DNA of 64,000 nucleotides, from contig CM032809.1 in NCBI GenBank assembly GCA_019155185.1, positions 6,320,621 through 6,384,620 of the forward strand, given 5' to 3'. Both the position numbers and the translations under genes were made by a program. The notes beneath the pieces were generated by a model. That model had not been told where the DNA came from and ran no database searches. It saw only the letters and a program-made list of their open reading frames with translations. This stretch comes from Beaufortia kweichowensis. Lineage: Eukaryota > Chordata > Actinopteri > Cypriniformes > Gastromyzontidae. Positions 51,501 through 63,907 of this stretch are shown piece by piece (within the stretch, counting starts at the first letter, position 1; each line of letters starts with the position of its first letter).

Positions 51501-54500
51501 AAGGTTTTTCTCTTCAAATAAGGTAACCAACAGAAAACCTGAACTGCAACTTAAAAACACATTTATGGTGAAGAAAAAAACATTGTCCTTATATTCCTTC
51601 AAGGAGCCTAAGTACTAAAGATTTTCTTCTCTTTTTCATCTTCAAAAAAATTCTCTTCATTTTTTTCCATGTTCAAAATAAAAAAAACATTTTTTCCATC
51701 TTCAAAATGTTTTTTTCCTCAAATAATTTTTTTCAGGATTCATGATCATAAACATTGATTAAAAATGTGTTGATCATGCATAATAAACATCCATATAAAG
51801 GGATGCAGTAATTTCTTGGAGGAGAGGACACGTCTCTTATGGCCAGTACAAGTGTTAAAACTGTTGAGATCACATTTTAATGGCTGTATAACTCAGTGAG
51901 CAGCTGGATATGTGAATATGTGTAAAAAGTATCTGATAGCCTGTTACCTAGCAAGCAAAAAATCTCTTTGTGTGGACTCTTGATGAGATTTAAAATGAAA
52001 ACATTTTTTGGAAAAAATGTATTTTGAAGATGAAAAAATTTTTAAAGAGGAAAAAGAGAAGAACATCTTTAGGATCTTTAGGAGAAATATAAGGACAAAA
52101 TATTTTTTCTTCACCATGTTTTTTTTTTACTTTGCTGATGCTATCTAACATCATGTAGTGCCAATCTTGACCAGCACGTGTCACTATCAGTATAAATGAA
52201 ATCTAATAATTCATTCTCCTAAAAAGAAAAAAAAATTGAAGAGAGAAATTGTTTTATTTAAAAAAATATATAAATAAAAATAAATGTTAAAAATTGAAGA
52301 TGAAAATAATTTTTTTGAAGATATATTTTAAGAGGAAAAAAATTCAAAAAATTCAAAAGAAGAAAATCTTAGGACCCCATTTTTGTTCACCATAATTTTT
52401 TTACGTTGCACTTCAGGGCTTCAGTAGAAAATATTACTTAAGAAATGTTTAAGCATTTTCTGTACTTTTTCTAAGTTCAGAAAACACAAGGATATTATTA
52501 TCTAGATGAACATGGCTGTCTGGGTTTATCTAAGACACTCCTTGATGAGTATGACAGAAAACATGTCAAGCTATTATTTTGGTTTGGCAAAGCCGACACT
52601 ATTAACCTGCTTTCCACAGATTCAGACTACACAAGACTTAAGGCATCAAACTAAACTTCACACTTTTAGGGAAAATGTTAGTCTAAATAAATGTTCCATG
52701 CCTGGAAATAAAATTCTATAATAAAAAATAAATTCTTTAAGTCCTTAAAAAAGTAAAATACATTGGCCAAATCATCTAACATGTGGGAATTTCTGTGTAT
52801 TTTTTGACCGTGTGTGTGTTTTGTATTTCTGTTGACTGTGTTTATATGGTAATATCTCTCACCCAGTTCATGTGGGAGTTCATGACACAACACAGCCAGA
52901 GACGTGGCTAAACCAGATCGCCACGACATAGAGAACGCAGAACCCATCGCCAAACCATCAGCAAAGTTATGAACGCCGTCTCCAATGGTGATCATGTATG
53001 GAAGCAAACGCTGCTCTGAGTTATTAAGAAAATAGAAAAATATACAAAACTGTGTTATAAAAACTAGTTACAAACAGCGTTTTAGGATTAAATCAAGTCA
53101 CTTGGACTAAAATGTGTTAATGACGGTAGACCTGAATCAGATAATGTCTCTTACATGCAAATTATGATTAGAATTGTGCATTTACATTCATTTTATTGTC
53201 AGCTTTACCTCTTTGAGGAATAACTGGTTCCACGACGGAATGACTGTTATTTTGTTCATCCACCTAAAATCAATAACAACTTATTTCTAACATGTTAAAT
53301 GACAATAAAGAATTTTTACACATATATTCTCACCAGTTCAGTCTGTGAGTTGGACTGATTATCTCTTCTTCTCTGAAACATCTGCAGGACTTTACCGTGA
53401 TCACAGTGATGAGGATCTGACTCCTATAAGATTCATATTTAAATCTTACAGAACTTAAATGGTACTTTTATAGTTTGTCTTGTCTGGGTCAGTACATATA
53501 TGAAAATTCAGTGTTCATTGTATTGAACAGCAGTTTCAAAGATGAAAGAATCATGAGATGTACAGTAAATGATGGTCATTATTCAGACTGATGTAATAGC
53601 GTGTCACTCACTGTATGCTGGTGATGATCTTGTCGTGTGATGATGGAGAAAATGGATTCCAGCAGGTAGAAGACGTAGATTCCTCCAATAGCCACCAGAA
53701 GCTTGTAAATATAGTTAACGTTTTCTTCTGAATGATCGTGATCGTTTCCACCGTCTTCATGAAGACCTAGAAACTACAAACACAAAAAAGACGGGATTTC
53801 CACGGATAGGAAAATATCTTGATTTTAGTAAACATTTTGATTTCACATTCAATAATTTGGTAATGAATTAAAACATTCGGTATGCTTTAAAAAGATGAAG
53901 TCAGAAATAATTTTTTAATCTTAAATTAATGATATACAGTGACAAATATGTGGTTATTCTGTGGGACAGTTTTGAAAGCTCATCAGTTTTCACTGAAGTC
54001 ACCTGCTTTGATATTTTATATGTAATATAGTTTGAAATGTGTCTTTAGGGCCGATGGAGGTTTGCTCACCGTAGGGATGAGATGTAGAAAAGCATCACCG
54101 GTCAGCGAGCCCACAGCCAGACTGATACAGAACTGAATACACAGATCAAACACTCGAGTACAGGACGAGAACAACAACACCACAATCCCAAACATGGCCA
54201 TCAGACAGATGATAATGTTTGCCAGGGTGGCGTATCCATATCCTGAACACAAAGAGTTCGTTTAATGAGACATTCTTGTGTTTGTTGTTCATACTGAGCT
54301 TTATAAAACAATAACAGGTAAGACAAGTTTGTGAGAAAATCATGGCAATCTTTTCCTTCATGGGATGCCAGTTTAGAGCCATTTTTGAGGTCATGAGATG
54401 TTGAATGATGCCACCAAAAAAAACCCCAGAAAAGTCACCTGTCATTTATTATGACACTTTTCTAAAACAAAACCAAAGTGTTTTTAACCGAAATGTACTT

Positions 54501-55768
54501 TTGTTGTGTTTGTCAAGTTTTGACTCTTATAAAACTACATCAAATTATCCAACACATCAGATGATGTAAGATCAGATGACTCACGCTTGAGCTGTAGTCA
54601 GAGAATCAGGGCTGACAGGACTGGGACTGATCTCAGAACAGATTCCACTGATGATCTGTTGAATCAGTGCAGGACTGATCTGTGTAAACTGATCTCTGGT
54701 CAGTGATGAAGTGTTCAGATGATGGATTCTCAGCAGATCTTCAGCGCTGAAACAGGTCTGTATGTAAAACAACACAATATAATCTACACAGACGTCACAC
54801 TGATACAGTCAGATGATGATCAGGGATGTGTTCGTATCTTACAGAGTTCCTGCTGCTGTTGTCATGGTGACTCTGTCTGAGGGTCTTTATGATGCGCTGG
54901 GGTTCATGGTGATCGTGTCCATCTCTGCCCAGATTCAGTGTCTTTAGAAGCTCTTCAAAATCTGAGAAAGAGTGATGCCAAAACAGATATTACAAATGAT
55001 TAAGTTTAAAGCAAATGTTACACTGTTGTGTGTAGAATTTACAAAGTGAACAAGTGAAATAATAAATAGAAAGAATTTGATGCATTCAGTTGTGATCTTT
55101 GAGCATGGTTTTATCTGTAGTGAAAATGACAGTCATACCGTGCAGGGTGAGATTCTCCAGAGCGATTAAAGATGTAATCCAGAAAGTACTGTTGATCTGG
55201 CAGGACATGAGCTCTCATACAGTCTCCACGCAGAACATGATAAATGATGTTTCCAAACACCACATCCAGCTGTGTGTCTGTATGATCTTCATGATAATCG
55301 CTGCTTTCCTCCAGAATATCATTTAGAGAGAAGCAGGACTGAAAACATATTTACATATAGTGAAGAATTTACTATAAATCACAAAGAACCATGAACTGTT
55401 TTATGGTTTACATGAATTGACTTGAAACTGGATTAATCTGTTACTGACCTCATGTGTGTCGGGCTGATAGTGTTTCTCTATATCCAGAAACAATCTCTCT
55501 AAACCCTCATATTCTGTGACACTGACATCATCATGAGGTTGACGGCTGATGCTGGTGTTGTTGTCATGGTGATCATGGCCTGGGAATGTTTCAGTGAAGT
55601 GTTCGGTCTCCGTAGCCCATCGACCCTCACGTATGACCTCACAGGTGTCAGCCGGAGAGCTCAGAAACAGACAGAAACCAGCGGCCGTCATGAAGAACTC
55701 CTCCATCTGTAACCCATCTGAACTACTGTAATTACCCAAGAGCTGAGAGAGACCGACCACAGACAGAC

Positions 55769-55818
<50 letters not shown>

Positions 55819-56546
55819 ATCACAAAACTGCCATTTATTCACAATATAATATCCAGTGAGTTTCACTGGCGTCATGAAGTGGTCGAGTCAGTTATTACCA
55901 CAGAGCTTTAATTTAGATGTTACCTCAGTTTCTAATTTTGTGTTTTCTTTTCAGTTTGCATTGTTTGTTTGTCATGCAATAATTTCATTCGTTATCATTT
56001 ACTCAAAATTCACTTTTTTGATCTTGTTTTCCAGGTCAAATATTTAAACATAAGTCTCCTCTGTAAAAGTAAACTTGTTTAAATCAAGAAAATATACCAA
56101 GATATAAATAACAAGATTGAAGAAAGGACCTAATATCTTCACTGATAAATTCATTTATTTTTGCAGTGGGTAACCATCTAAAAACAGAATAAATGACTTT
56201 TTGGTGGAGAGATGTTGGTCATTGTGTTTACAAAACCTAACTATTAAAACCCACAGAGATTAACTATATAAGAGAGATTCAAAGAGAGCTTTGAAAATGA
56301 GTCTTTTAATGAACCTGAAATAAAAAACCCAATAAGGATGAGATGTACCTTTCCACAGGATGCATTGGAACACTGAACACGATTCTCCAGCCGCTCACAA
56401 ACCAAAGCAACAGCATCTTCTGTGAAGATCTTCTCACCCGGAGCCATCAGATCTACAATCTTCATGTAAATGTCCTTCATGTCACCACAGGCTTCACTGA
56501 AGAGACTGAAGCAGAAGAGCACAAAAACACCTCCAGTCTTCATCAT
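48545..56546 (-). CDS. slc39a4: ZIP4 zinc transporter, 12 coding exons
   Basis: Plasma-membrane zinc importer, apical in gut epithelium in mammals. Exons, 5' to 3' on the minus strand: 56546-56349, 55769-55449, 55338-55139, 54961-54843, 54757-54585, 54242-54070, 53773-53612, 53423-53334, 53263-53209, 53015-52863, 52953 does not apply; then 48953-48766 and 48673-48545. That is 12 exons, as in human SLC39A4. The first exon has a signal peptide (VFVLFCFSLFSEACG). Exons 2-5 form the ectodomain with the PAL motif (SPALIQQ). Exons 6-12 carry eight membrane segments, including metal-site helices VHNFADGL and HELPHELG, and the ending LLSLYEDKIGV. His-rich loops (HDHH, DHHQH) are present. Removing two single-base breaks (exon 3, exon 5) gives about 652 residues, against 647 in human. 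Confidence 0.95.
49040..52400. repeat. Purine/pyrimidine low-complexity intron with 1-kb tandem duplication
   Basis: This fills most of slc39a4 intron 10 (48954-52862). It is made almost entirely of T-rich TTTTTCC/CTTC stretches alternating with A-rich GAAGAAAA stretches. Copy 1 (49721-50779) and copy 2 (50786-51799) both start CTTTAGGACTCCATG and end CATCCATATAAA, with small indels between them. A TCCTTATATTCCTTC block recurs near 49060, 50110, 50560, 51200 and 51590, and is inverted near 52085. No coding potential; short open frames here are low-complexity. Confidence 0.75.
55771..55814 (-). repeat. (CT)n microsatellite forming slc39a4 exon 2 acceptor tract
   Basis: About 22 uninterrupted CT units on the coding strand run directly into the AG acceptor of slc39a4 exon 2 (exon starts 55769). 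The array is the polypyrimidine tract of this splice site. Confidence 0.85.
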
Positions 56547-56590
56547 CCATCTGCTCTGTCACTTACTGTAAGTGTGAGAGATGGGTGGAG

Positions 56591-56597
56591 ATTTATA
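56591..56597 (-). promoter_or_regulatory. TATA box of slc39a4
   Basis: TATAAAT on the minus strand lies 45 bases upstream of the slc39a4 start codon. This implies a 5' leader of only about 15-20 bases from this site, unless an upstream leader exon exists. No metal-response core (TGCRCNC) was noticed nearby. Confidence 0.45.
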
Positions 56598-56628
56598 CCT
56601 GCTCAGGTACAAACACACACAATACACA

Positions 56629-57098
<470 letters not shown>

Positions 57099-57321
57099 TT
57101 CTTGAGGCGTTCTATGTTCATATTAATTTCTTTTGCTTCATGAGTTTTATCTGTCCACTGCATTGTTTAAAAATGAAAGGCAATAAAATCTTCTCCATCA
57201 GTTCTCCTCTGCAGTGTATGAGGCTCTTAAATCACAATGTACATCCTGATTAGACGTTCCCACAATTAAATAACTATAAATCTGATCCTAATAAACTCAC
57301 CAGGACACATTGTCTGAGTGT

Positions 57322-57455
57322 TCAGCAGAAGGACTCTTCATCAGGACCGTTCATCCGGTCACCTGCGGTCAGTTTCTCTTTGTAGAGAGAGATCTCTATA
57401 TCATCCCACAGCGCTGTACACAGACCCTGATAAACATAGTGGAGGAAGTGTGTAT
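57322..57455 (-). CDS. Unassigned candidate 3'-terminal coding exon
   Basis: On the minus strand a strong acceptor (CTCTCCTCCAG) is followed by 43 open codons ending in TGA at 57324-57322. It reads HFLHYVYQGLCTALWDD, then IEISLYKEKLTAGDR, then MNGPDEESFC. Codon choice (CTG, GAG, CAG, AAC) is like the neighbouring genes. The exon would enter with two bases of a split codon. I do not recognise the family. No upstream exons are secure, although an open stretch at 58088-58020 ends in a good donor. It could be a relic, or chance. Confidence 0.35.
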
Positions 57456-57881
57456 CTGGAGGAGAGAAAAAGAGCAAAACAAATCAAGACAAAAACAAGT
57501 TCTTTTATAAAAATAAACTGAATTAAAGTGATGTCTGGAGGAAACTTTGGACACAATATTGATCAAAATATGTATGTACAAAATGGAGAAAATTGGTTAA
57601 GGAATTCATTCATATTCAGGGAATATGGGTTTCATTTCAATGTGCAGAAAATGCAGAGAAAGTGCAGTGAAATAAACAATCTCCTCCCATTGTGACTACA
57701 GAAGAGTACACAAGAAGTTGCTGATAGCTGAACCGTGTAAAGCAGAATGACCTGAAAATATTACAAACAATGTTTTAAACTGCCCATTACTTATTTAGAA
57801 AGATTAAAATCTTATTTTGAAAAATCTACACATGGCTACATTGATACTGTTATGGCACGTTTGACATTGTTTAAAACATTA

Positions 57882-57968
57882 AATGAATTTGGCAGATGTT
57901 TTTTTCTAAACGATGTACAGTGGCTCATAATGACATGCAGTCAATCTATACTTTTTTATCAGTATGTT
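57882..57968 (-). repeat. SINE tail fragment, reverse orientation
   Basis: AAATGAATTTGGCAGATG followed by CTAAACGATGTACAGTG resembles the reverse complement of a fish SINE 3' tail. It continues into TTTTTTATCAGTATG. Confidence 0.45.
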
Positions 57969-58600
57969 TAAAGTACATCTATCATCAATGTCTTTAAATA
58001 TGACCACTGGGTTTCTTACCACAATAAACATGTACGTGCGTCCATAGCCATTATTAAATCCTGCCATGAGGAAATGTGTCCACCACATCCAATAGTATCA
58101 CAAAACAGTTTGAACACAACACGTCCCGGATGAGACGAGTTAAGGGTGGAGATACACGTGTAGCTCCTCCCTGATGTTTATCTCCTACTGGTTAACTTTC
58201 TCAAGAGGATGACACTTTCTTTTCTGTACCCACCTACAGAGCTAGTTTTTTGTTTTTAAAATACAGGTTGGATAGTGTTTTTTCAGACATAAAGTGTATT
58301 CAGTCTATCTTTTTTCTGCAACTTAAGCAAAGGATTTCTGCTTTCTTGTACAAAGACTTTTGAGAATAATTTAATATGACTTTTAGTTTGCTTTAAAGCT
58401 TGGCATACAGTATACTTCTCACAGTTCTGCTATTATTTACGTGTATTTTCCCAGTTTATAGTTCATCCTTGGATGAACACAGAAGCGTTAAACCCAAAAG
58501 CATTATTTCATAATAAGAAAACTGTTAACAAATGACAAAACAATAGCCCTATAAATAATAATAACATCCCAAGAGAGATCATGTACTGTTACATAAATCT

Positions 58601-58606
58601 TTTATT
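58601..58606 (-). terminator. Candidate poly(A) signal, rapgef5
   Basis: AATAAA on the minus strand, 2.2 kb beyond the rapgef5 stop. It has the form expected of a 3' end, but nearer hexamers could also be used. Confidence 0.3.
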
Positions 58607-60840
58607 GACTCATTTGCTTTTGAACATCATTGTAAAAATGCAGGTTATAGAAAAGACGTGTGTGTGATTTCTATAGCAACAGAGAAAAAACAGTAAATCT
58701 GTAAATATATTGCTTTGAATCCCTTTCTCTTTTTAACATTAAGTCTTATATTTCTATATTTACATTTGCAGATTACAAGAAGAATCCAAAACGTTCATTT
58801 TCTTAGTGGCTTTCCATATTAATAAACATAACATGTTAATAATATGAAAACATTATTTGACAATGGCAAAGTAAATGCAGTTCCTTTTCACATGAAAATA
58901 ATTTAGCAAGACCGTCTGTTTGTTTTACACCCTCAATGTGAAGTTTAAGTTGAAGAAAACCTTAAAAACATGGACCAATCATTGTCAGGAACGTGTCTCG
59001 GCCGCCCACAAAATATCAAAATATAAAACAAAAAATTGTATATTGCATAAAGAAACAAAACCTAATGACTGGGATTTTTTATTTGTGACATTACTGTTAT
59101 GACAAATGTCAATTGTATTACAATAATTACAGTAATGAGCATTAATATATTTTGCCTAATTGTCACAATACTTGAAAAATAAAATCTTAATTTTCTTGAT
59201 CCTAAAAAGAGGCTTTATTTTATTTATGCACCTTACAATATATTAGTTTCTTTTGATTTAGGGATAAAATATTACCTAAACATTTTTTTGCATGACATTT
59301 GCTGAATCAATAACATAAACAGACAATTTTGAAGATAAAAATGGCACATGATACATTCTGCACCAAAAACATCTCTTAAAACACAAAATAGTTACATTTA
59401 TTTAAAAGAACAGCTTTTCAATCGTATGTTTACAGTTTCATGGCAGTGAGCAAAATGTGGCAGTAGGGAAATTGACACAGATTTCTAAGAGCACAGCAGT
59501 CGAATCTTCAAAAAACACCGTTAAAAATCATGATATTCATGCAGACGTTTGTGGCGTAGAAACTGTGACTCTTTCCTGAGCTTTTCAATTCGTATAATGA
59601 AACCTTTAAGTCCCTAAAAATGATCAAATCTACCCAATCAAGTCTCATTTAAGAAGATTTTCTTTTCTGAAAATCTGAAATCTGAACTTCAGAACAAACG
59701 GGGGCAGCGGCTATTAAAAACTTTTCACACAATATTAAAATCTTCTCATATTGCATTGATCTCCCATAATAGTGCTTGGCACAGAAACGTGTGTACTGTA
59801 TGCAAACCACTGACAACTTATTCCTTTACATATATAAACGTATATACATTCTTACACAATAATGTACAAACCAAGATGTAAGTGCAAATACAATATGCAT
59901 GCATGTAGCGTCTTTAAGATTTCTTTAAAACTGAAATGAGAGAGCAGCCAAACTCCACGAAACCAACGTGTTCAAGAGCCTCGACCATTAAACAATGAGT
60001 GAAATAATACTGTCAGGTCACTGTCACAGAAAACCTGCTGCGCTCACATTTGACTTGAGCTTAAACAGGAAATATATTAAATGAAATAAAACAAGAACAG
60101 CAGTCAGTATAAATGGATGATTGTGAGTTTTGATGTTGTTTGTACAGTTAAAGTTGTAGGGCTGGGCGATATGTCAAAGCGTCACAATATAGTTGTGATG
60201 ACAATTTTAAATGTATAATTTAAACTTCAAGATTGTTTACACCATAATCCACTAATTTTCACAAATGTGTCACAAATTTTATTTCGTATTAATATGTTCT
60301 TGTAAAAATATATGTACTAAAATATTGCTGTTTATGTATTGTTGCATCGGTGCATATAAATGCAAGACAACTAAATATAATACTTGTGTTTTAGTGACAA
60401 AAAACGTTTTAGACATATCAACAAAATAAATTGTGGGATATAATTTGTAAGTTTTATCGCCCAGCCCTGACTGTCTGAAATATTAAATTCACACATAAAC
60501 ATCATCACAGAGTTCAGCTAGAAGTTAAAAGCCAAGTTCAATAACATTGACGACCGCATTTCAACAAAACAATGCTGAAAAAGTTTTACACATTCCCTGT
60601 GTAGGGAAAGTTTTATATCAACATTAAATTCTGACGTTAGGTAATAAACGATTGAAGATCAAAAGAGCACAACCCGTGTCCTGTAACGAGCTGCAGTGTT
60701 GTTGTGTTGTGGTGCACATTTGACTGTGAAAGTGTCACAAACACAACACAAACACAGATTGACGTTCAGTGTGTTGAATGTGTGTTAACAGCTGAACCTG
60801 TGCCGTTTGACGTGTGAATGTTCATCGGACGCCGGAGCCG
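58607..60840 (-). other. Probable rapgef5 3' UTR
   Basis: 2.2 kb of AT-rich sequence with no coding frames, between the rapgef5 stop codon and a minus-strand AATAAA. It includes a hAT-like element at 60157-60470. The UTR extent is inferred. Confidence 0.35.
60157..60470. mobile_element. hAT-like non-autonomous element
   Basis: Terminal inverted repeats AGGGCTGGGCGATA and TATCGCCCAGCCCT enclose about 310 bp of AT-rich DNA with no coding capacity. The termini are of a type common in fish hAT elements. No clear 8-bp target duplication was found. Confidence 0.65.
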
Positions 60841-63800
60841 TCAGACTCTCGGCTCGAGTCTGTGAGACAGTTCAAAGAGCGTCTGCTGATTGTCGATGAT
60901 GTGAAGATAGTTCACGCTGGATCTCACTTCAGGACTGTCACACTGCAAAACCTCGTTTCCTACAGAGTAAAAATCAACGTGAATTTACTTCTTTTGATCC
61001 GAGGAACCAGCAAACATCCCTAGCAACCACGCAGAGCATCACACTGCATAGCAACATGCAACATACAGAACCTTAGTAACTGCATAGCAACAGCTTGGAA
61101 ACCATCTAAGCATCCCTGTAGCGAGTTTCTCACTGAAAACAACTTGCAATGACATAAAATATATCAGTGCCATTGCTTTGTCTCATGATTTACACCAGTA
61201 ATGTGTTTTTGTAGGGCATGTTTGGAAAAATGACCTAGTCCTGGATTAATCTAAACCCTGTCCGGGGAAACGGCTTCTTAAAGTTATATTTTAATCGATA
61301 CTGTTTTAGTATCAATTTGTCTGTGATTGGATAATCACGTGACATGTTCTGACCAATAGCAGGAGAGATACTGACCTGTTTGATCGGTCTGACAGTGACG
61401 AATGAGTCTGACCGTGTCTGCGATCATGTGCTACACAGAAACACACAAACATTTTCATTTCGTCAACAACACACTCTCTACAAGCTGTATCATTTAATCC
61501 AGATTAAAAAACACTTACCAGTTTCTCAAAATTGACAAGATTATCATGAAATGTTTTGTTTCCCTCATGAATGAACGTGATATCTGAAAACCAAAAGAGA
61601 AAATCAAGAAACTAAGACCATGTCTGTGTTACATTATAAACAAAGCCTTCAGTTTGTGTTTGGTGAATAACAAACACATTATTCTACATTATATTATCAC
61701 TCTTTAACGTTTTATCAATGATTTATCAATCAGTAATTTATTAATAATTAAGAAATGTTAAAAAGAGAAGTAAAATAAGTGATTATGTTTAGGAAGTTTC
61801 AGTAGCATTGATACTTTTCATTCTTTTTTTGTTCTTTTTTTTAATATATGATATTTGTATCATGTGACAGGAAGTGGGTGGAGCTCTCACCTTTAAGCAG
61901 CAGAGGCATGAAGGGTATTTTGGGAGGTTTCATTTTCTTAAAGGCATCTCTGTAGGCCTTGTGGTTCATGGATGGATCCTGAGGTGAAAAACAAGGTCCA
62001 ACGTCTTTACATTTCCTTACACATCACTATATGATGTCGTTTAAAACACAGCTTGAATTCATGAATCACTTGAGAATGACTCTTACCGTCAACAGCTCGA
62101 GCTCAGACAAAAGCTTCTTGAACTTTCCAGGAACTTTCTATAGATGAGAGAGAGAGATTGATTTAATGATGTCATTCATGTTGATCTGAGGTTTGCTTTG
62201 ATGATGTGAAGAATTAGGAAACACTTTTTACCTCCCACGTCTGATTGAGACGACTGACAGCTGCCGTGTTCAGACCCATGATGACAGCGAATGAAGAGTT
62301 CAGATTCCTCTGAGCTTTACAACTGAAACACACACACACACACACAGATTAATCTACACACAATACTAGCTGATACAAAGTATACATCATGATTACAATG
62401 AAACATTCACGCCACAAGATTTCTGTGAGGAGCTGGAGACGTACTGAGCGGCGATCTTGATGAACTTCTTGAGCAGCTGAACTCTTTTTCCCAGCGACGG
62501 ACAGAGCAAGACTTCTGACATCACCCACTGCTGAACTTCATTACAGCGCTGCAGAAGAAACTCCAGCGCCACCGTGTGTCCGCTGCTCGCCTGACGACTA
62601 AACGTGTAGAAGATCAACTCTTGCTGCGGAGAGATAGACCGACAGGAAGTGATGTCACATGAGAGGTGAAAAAAGACACACGATTCTGTGTGGTTTGTAA
62701 GGAGCTTCACCTCGTGGATGGAGTTGAAGAGACTCCAGTCAAAGTTAGTGAGAGCTACAGACACGTCCCACGTGTTGATCCCCAGCAATCTGACGGGCTT
62801 CTGACCCACATCTGGACATTCAGTCAGCGGCGGCTGAGAAAGAGAAAAACACCTTTTAAAAAGATGTTAACATCTGCCTCGACCCATCCCGTCACAACCA
62901 CTCGACTGAGACACATTCAGATACACAATGACTGCATGTTTCAAAACATTTCTTTTCCTTTAAACCCTTGTGTTAGATGTCTGAGGTTAGTATAAGATTG
63001 ATCAGCCTTACATCAGATCACATCAGACAGATTCCAAACTTTAATCAGCATGAGTTAACCCTCAAAGCAGTGTTTAATCATACCAGAATCTCAGTGAGGT
63101 CTCTGCGACAGGCCATCAGTCGACCTGGAGTCACCAAAGACTCTGAATAAATACTGTCATGAGGCTGAAGAACTCGTTTCTCTGGAGGACACAGACAAAA
63201 TACAATTCACACGGATTATACATCACACTAAATGATGTTTGGAAATGTATAAATGCAGAAAGGTTTGTGTGAGGGTTAGGTTTATTATAAAACATGGTGT
63301 GTGTGTGAGTGTGTGTGTGTGTGCGTGCACGTGTGCGTGTGTGTGTGAGCGTGCGTGTGTGTGTGTGTGTGAGCGTGAACATGTCCTGACCTCCGCTGTA
63401 CGTCTGAGCCACCAGTATCAGCTCATCTTCACATCTGTCCAACCGTTGAGCGATGATGTGTAAAAGTTCTTGAGCCACAACTGCAGGTTTAACCCTCATA
63501 CTGACATACGAGTCTGAACTCACATACACACGACACATCACTGACACACACAAGAGAGAAACAGAAACCCTTAGACTGAATCCATGACTTTCCTCTTATC
63601 AACTGAGCCACAGGATTTACTCATTTTAATGAATACATTTCACATAAACTGTGATGAAATGACCTAGTCATATTTCATCCAATAATAAAAATTAAAAATA
63701 AAAATGTATTTAATTAAAAATCATCAATCATAAAAAATTACACTGTGCATTAAGAATAAAATGCAAAACATAACTTATGACATTTACCCTACATGTGAAA

Positions 63801-63907
63801 ATAAACTTTAAATCGTGAGTGTTTTTACCGTCTTTACTCTCGATCGGTGGCACTCGGAGCTGAACACTGTTCTCCTTCAGACTCAGCTGATGATAAAGAG
63901 CTTTATT
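60841..63907 (-). CDS. rapgef5: Rap guanine nucleotide exchange factor 5, 3' part
   Basis: RAPGEF5 activates Rap GTPases by nucleotide exchange. Exons on the minus strand, 5' to 3': 63907-63829, 63540-63391, 63181-63084, 62833-62711, 62623-62445, 62322-62232, 62137-62087, 61978-61891, 61583-61519, 61430-61376, 60942-60841. The first exon (NKALYHQLSLKENSVQL) matches the segment before the Ras-association-like region (CRVYVSSDSYVSMRV). The CDC25-type RasGEF domain follows: NTWDVSVALTNFDWSLFNSI, LLQRCNEVQQW, KRVQLLKKFIKIAA, KMKPPKIPFMPLLLKD and FIHEGNKTF. The protein ends LFELSHRLEPRV. Phases agree at all junctions except the last. RAPGEF3 and RAPGEF4 are close paralogs; the wording of the catalytic core and the ending favour RAPGEF5. 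The 5' part lies beyond the right edge. Confidence 0.88.
63296..63374 (+). repeat. (TG)n microsatellite in rapgef5 intron
   Basis: Interrupted TG repeat with GCG/GAGCG interruptions, about 80 bp, ending 17 bases before the end of the exon at 63391-63540 (intron side of its donor). Confidence 0.85.

Larger units (their letters stand above)
57100..58600. other. Intergenic region between slc39a4 and rapgef5
   Basis: Mixed composition. It contains the unassigned exon at 57322-57455 and a reverse SINE tail at 57882-57968. A minus-strand open stretch (58088-58020) starts ATGTGGTGG and ends before GTAAGA; I cannot assign it. Confidence 0.5.

Noticed and set aside
60841..63907. RAPGEF4 (EPAC2) as the identity of the right-hand gene
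   Set aside because: The catalytic core is similar, but the ending LFELSHRLEPRV and the NKALYHQLSLKEN segment fit RAPGEF5 better. No cAMP-binding domain is seen, although the 5' part is outside the window.
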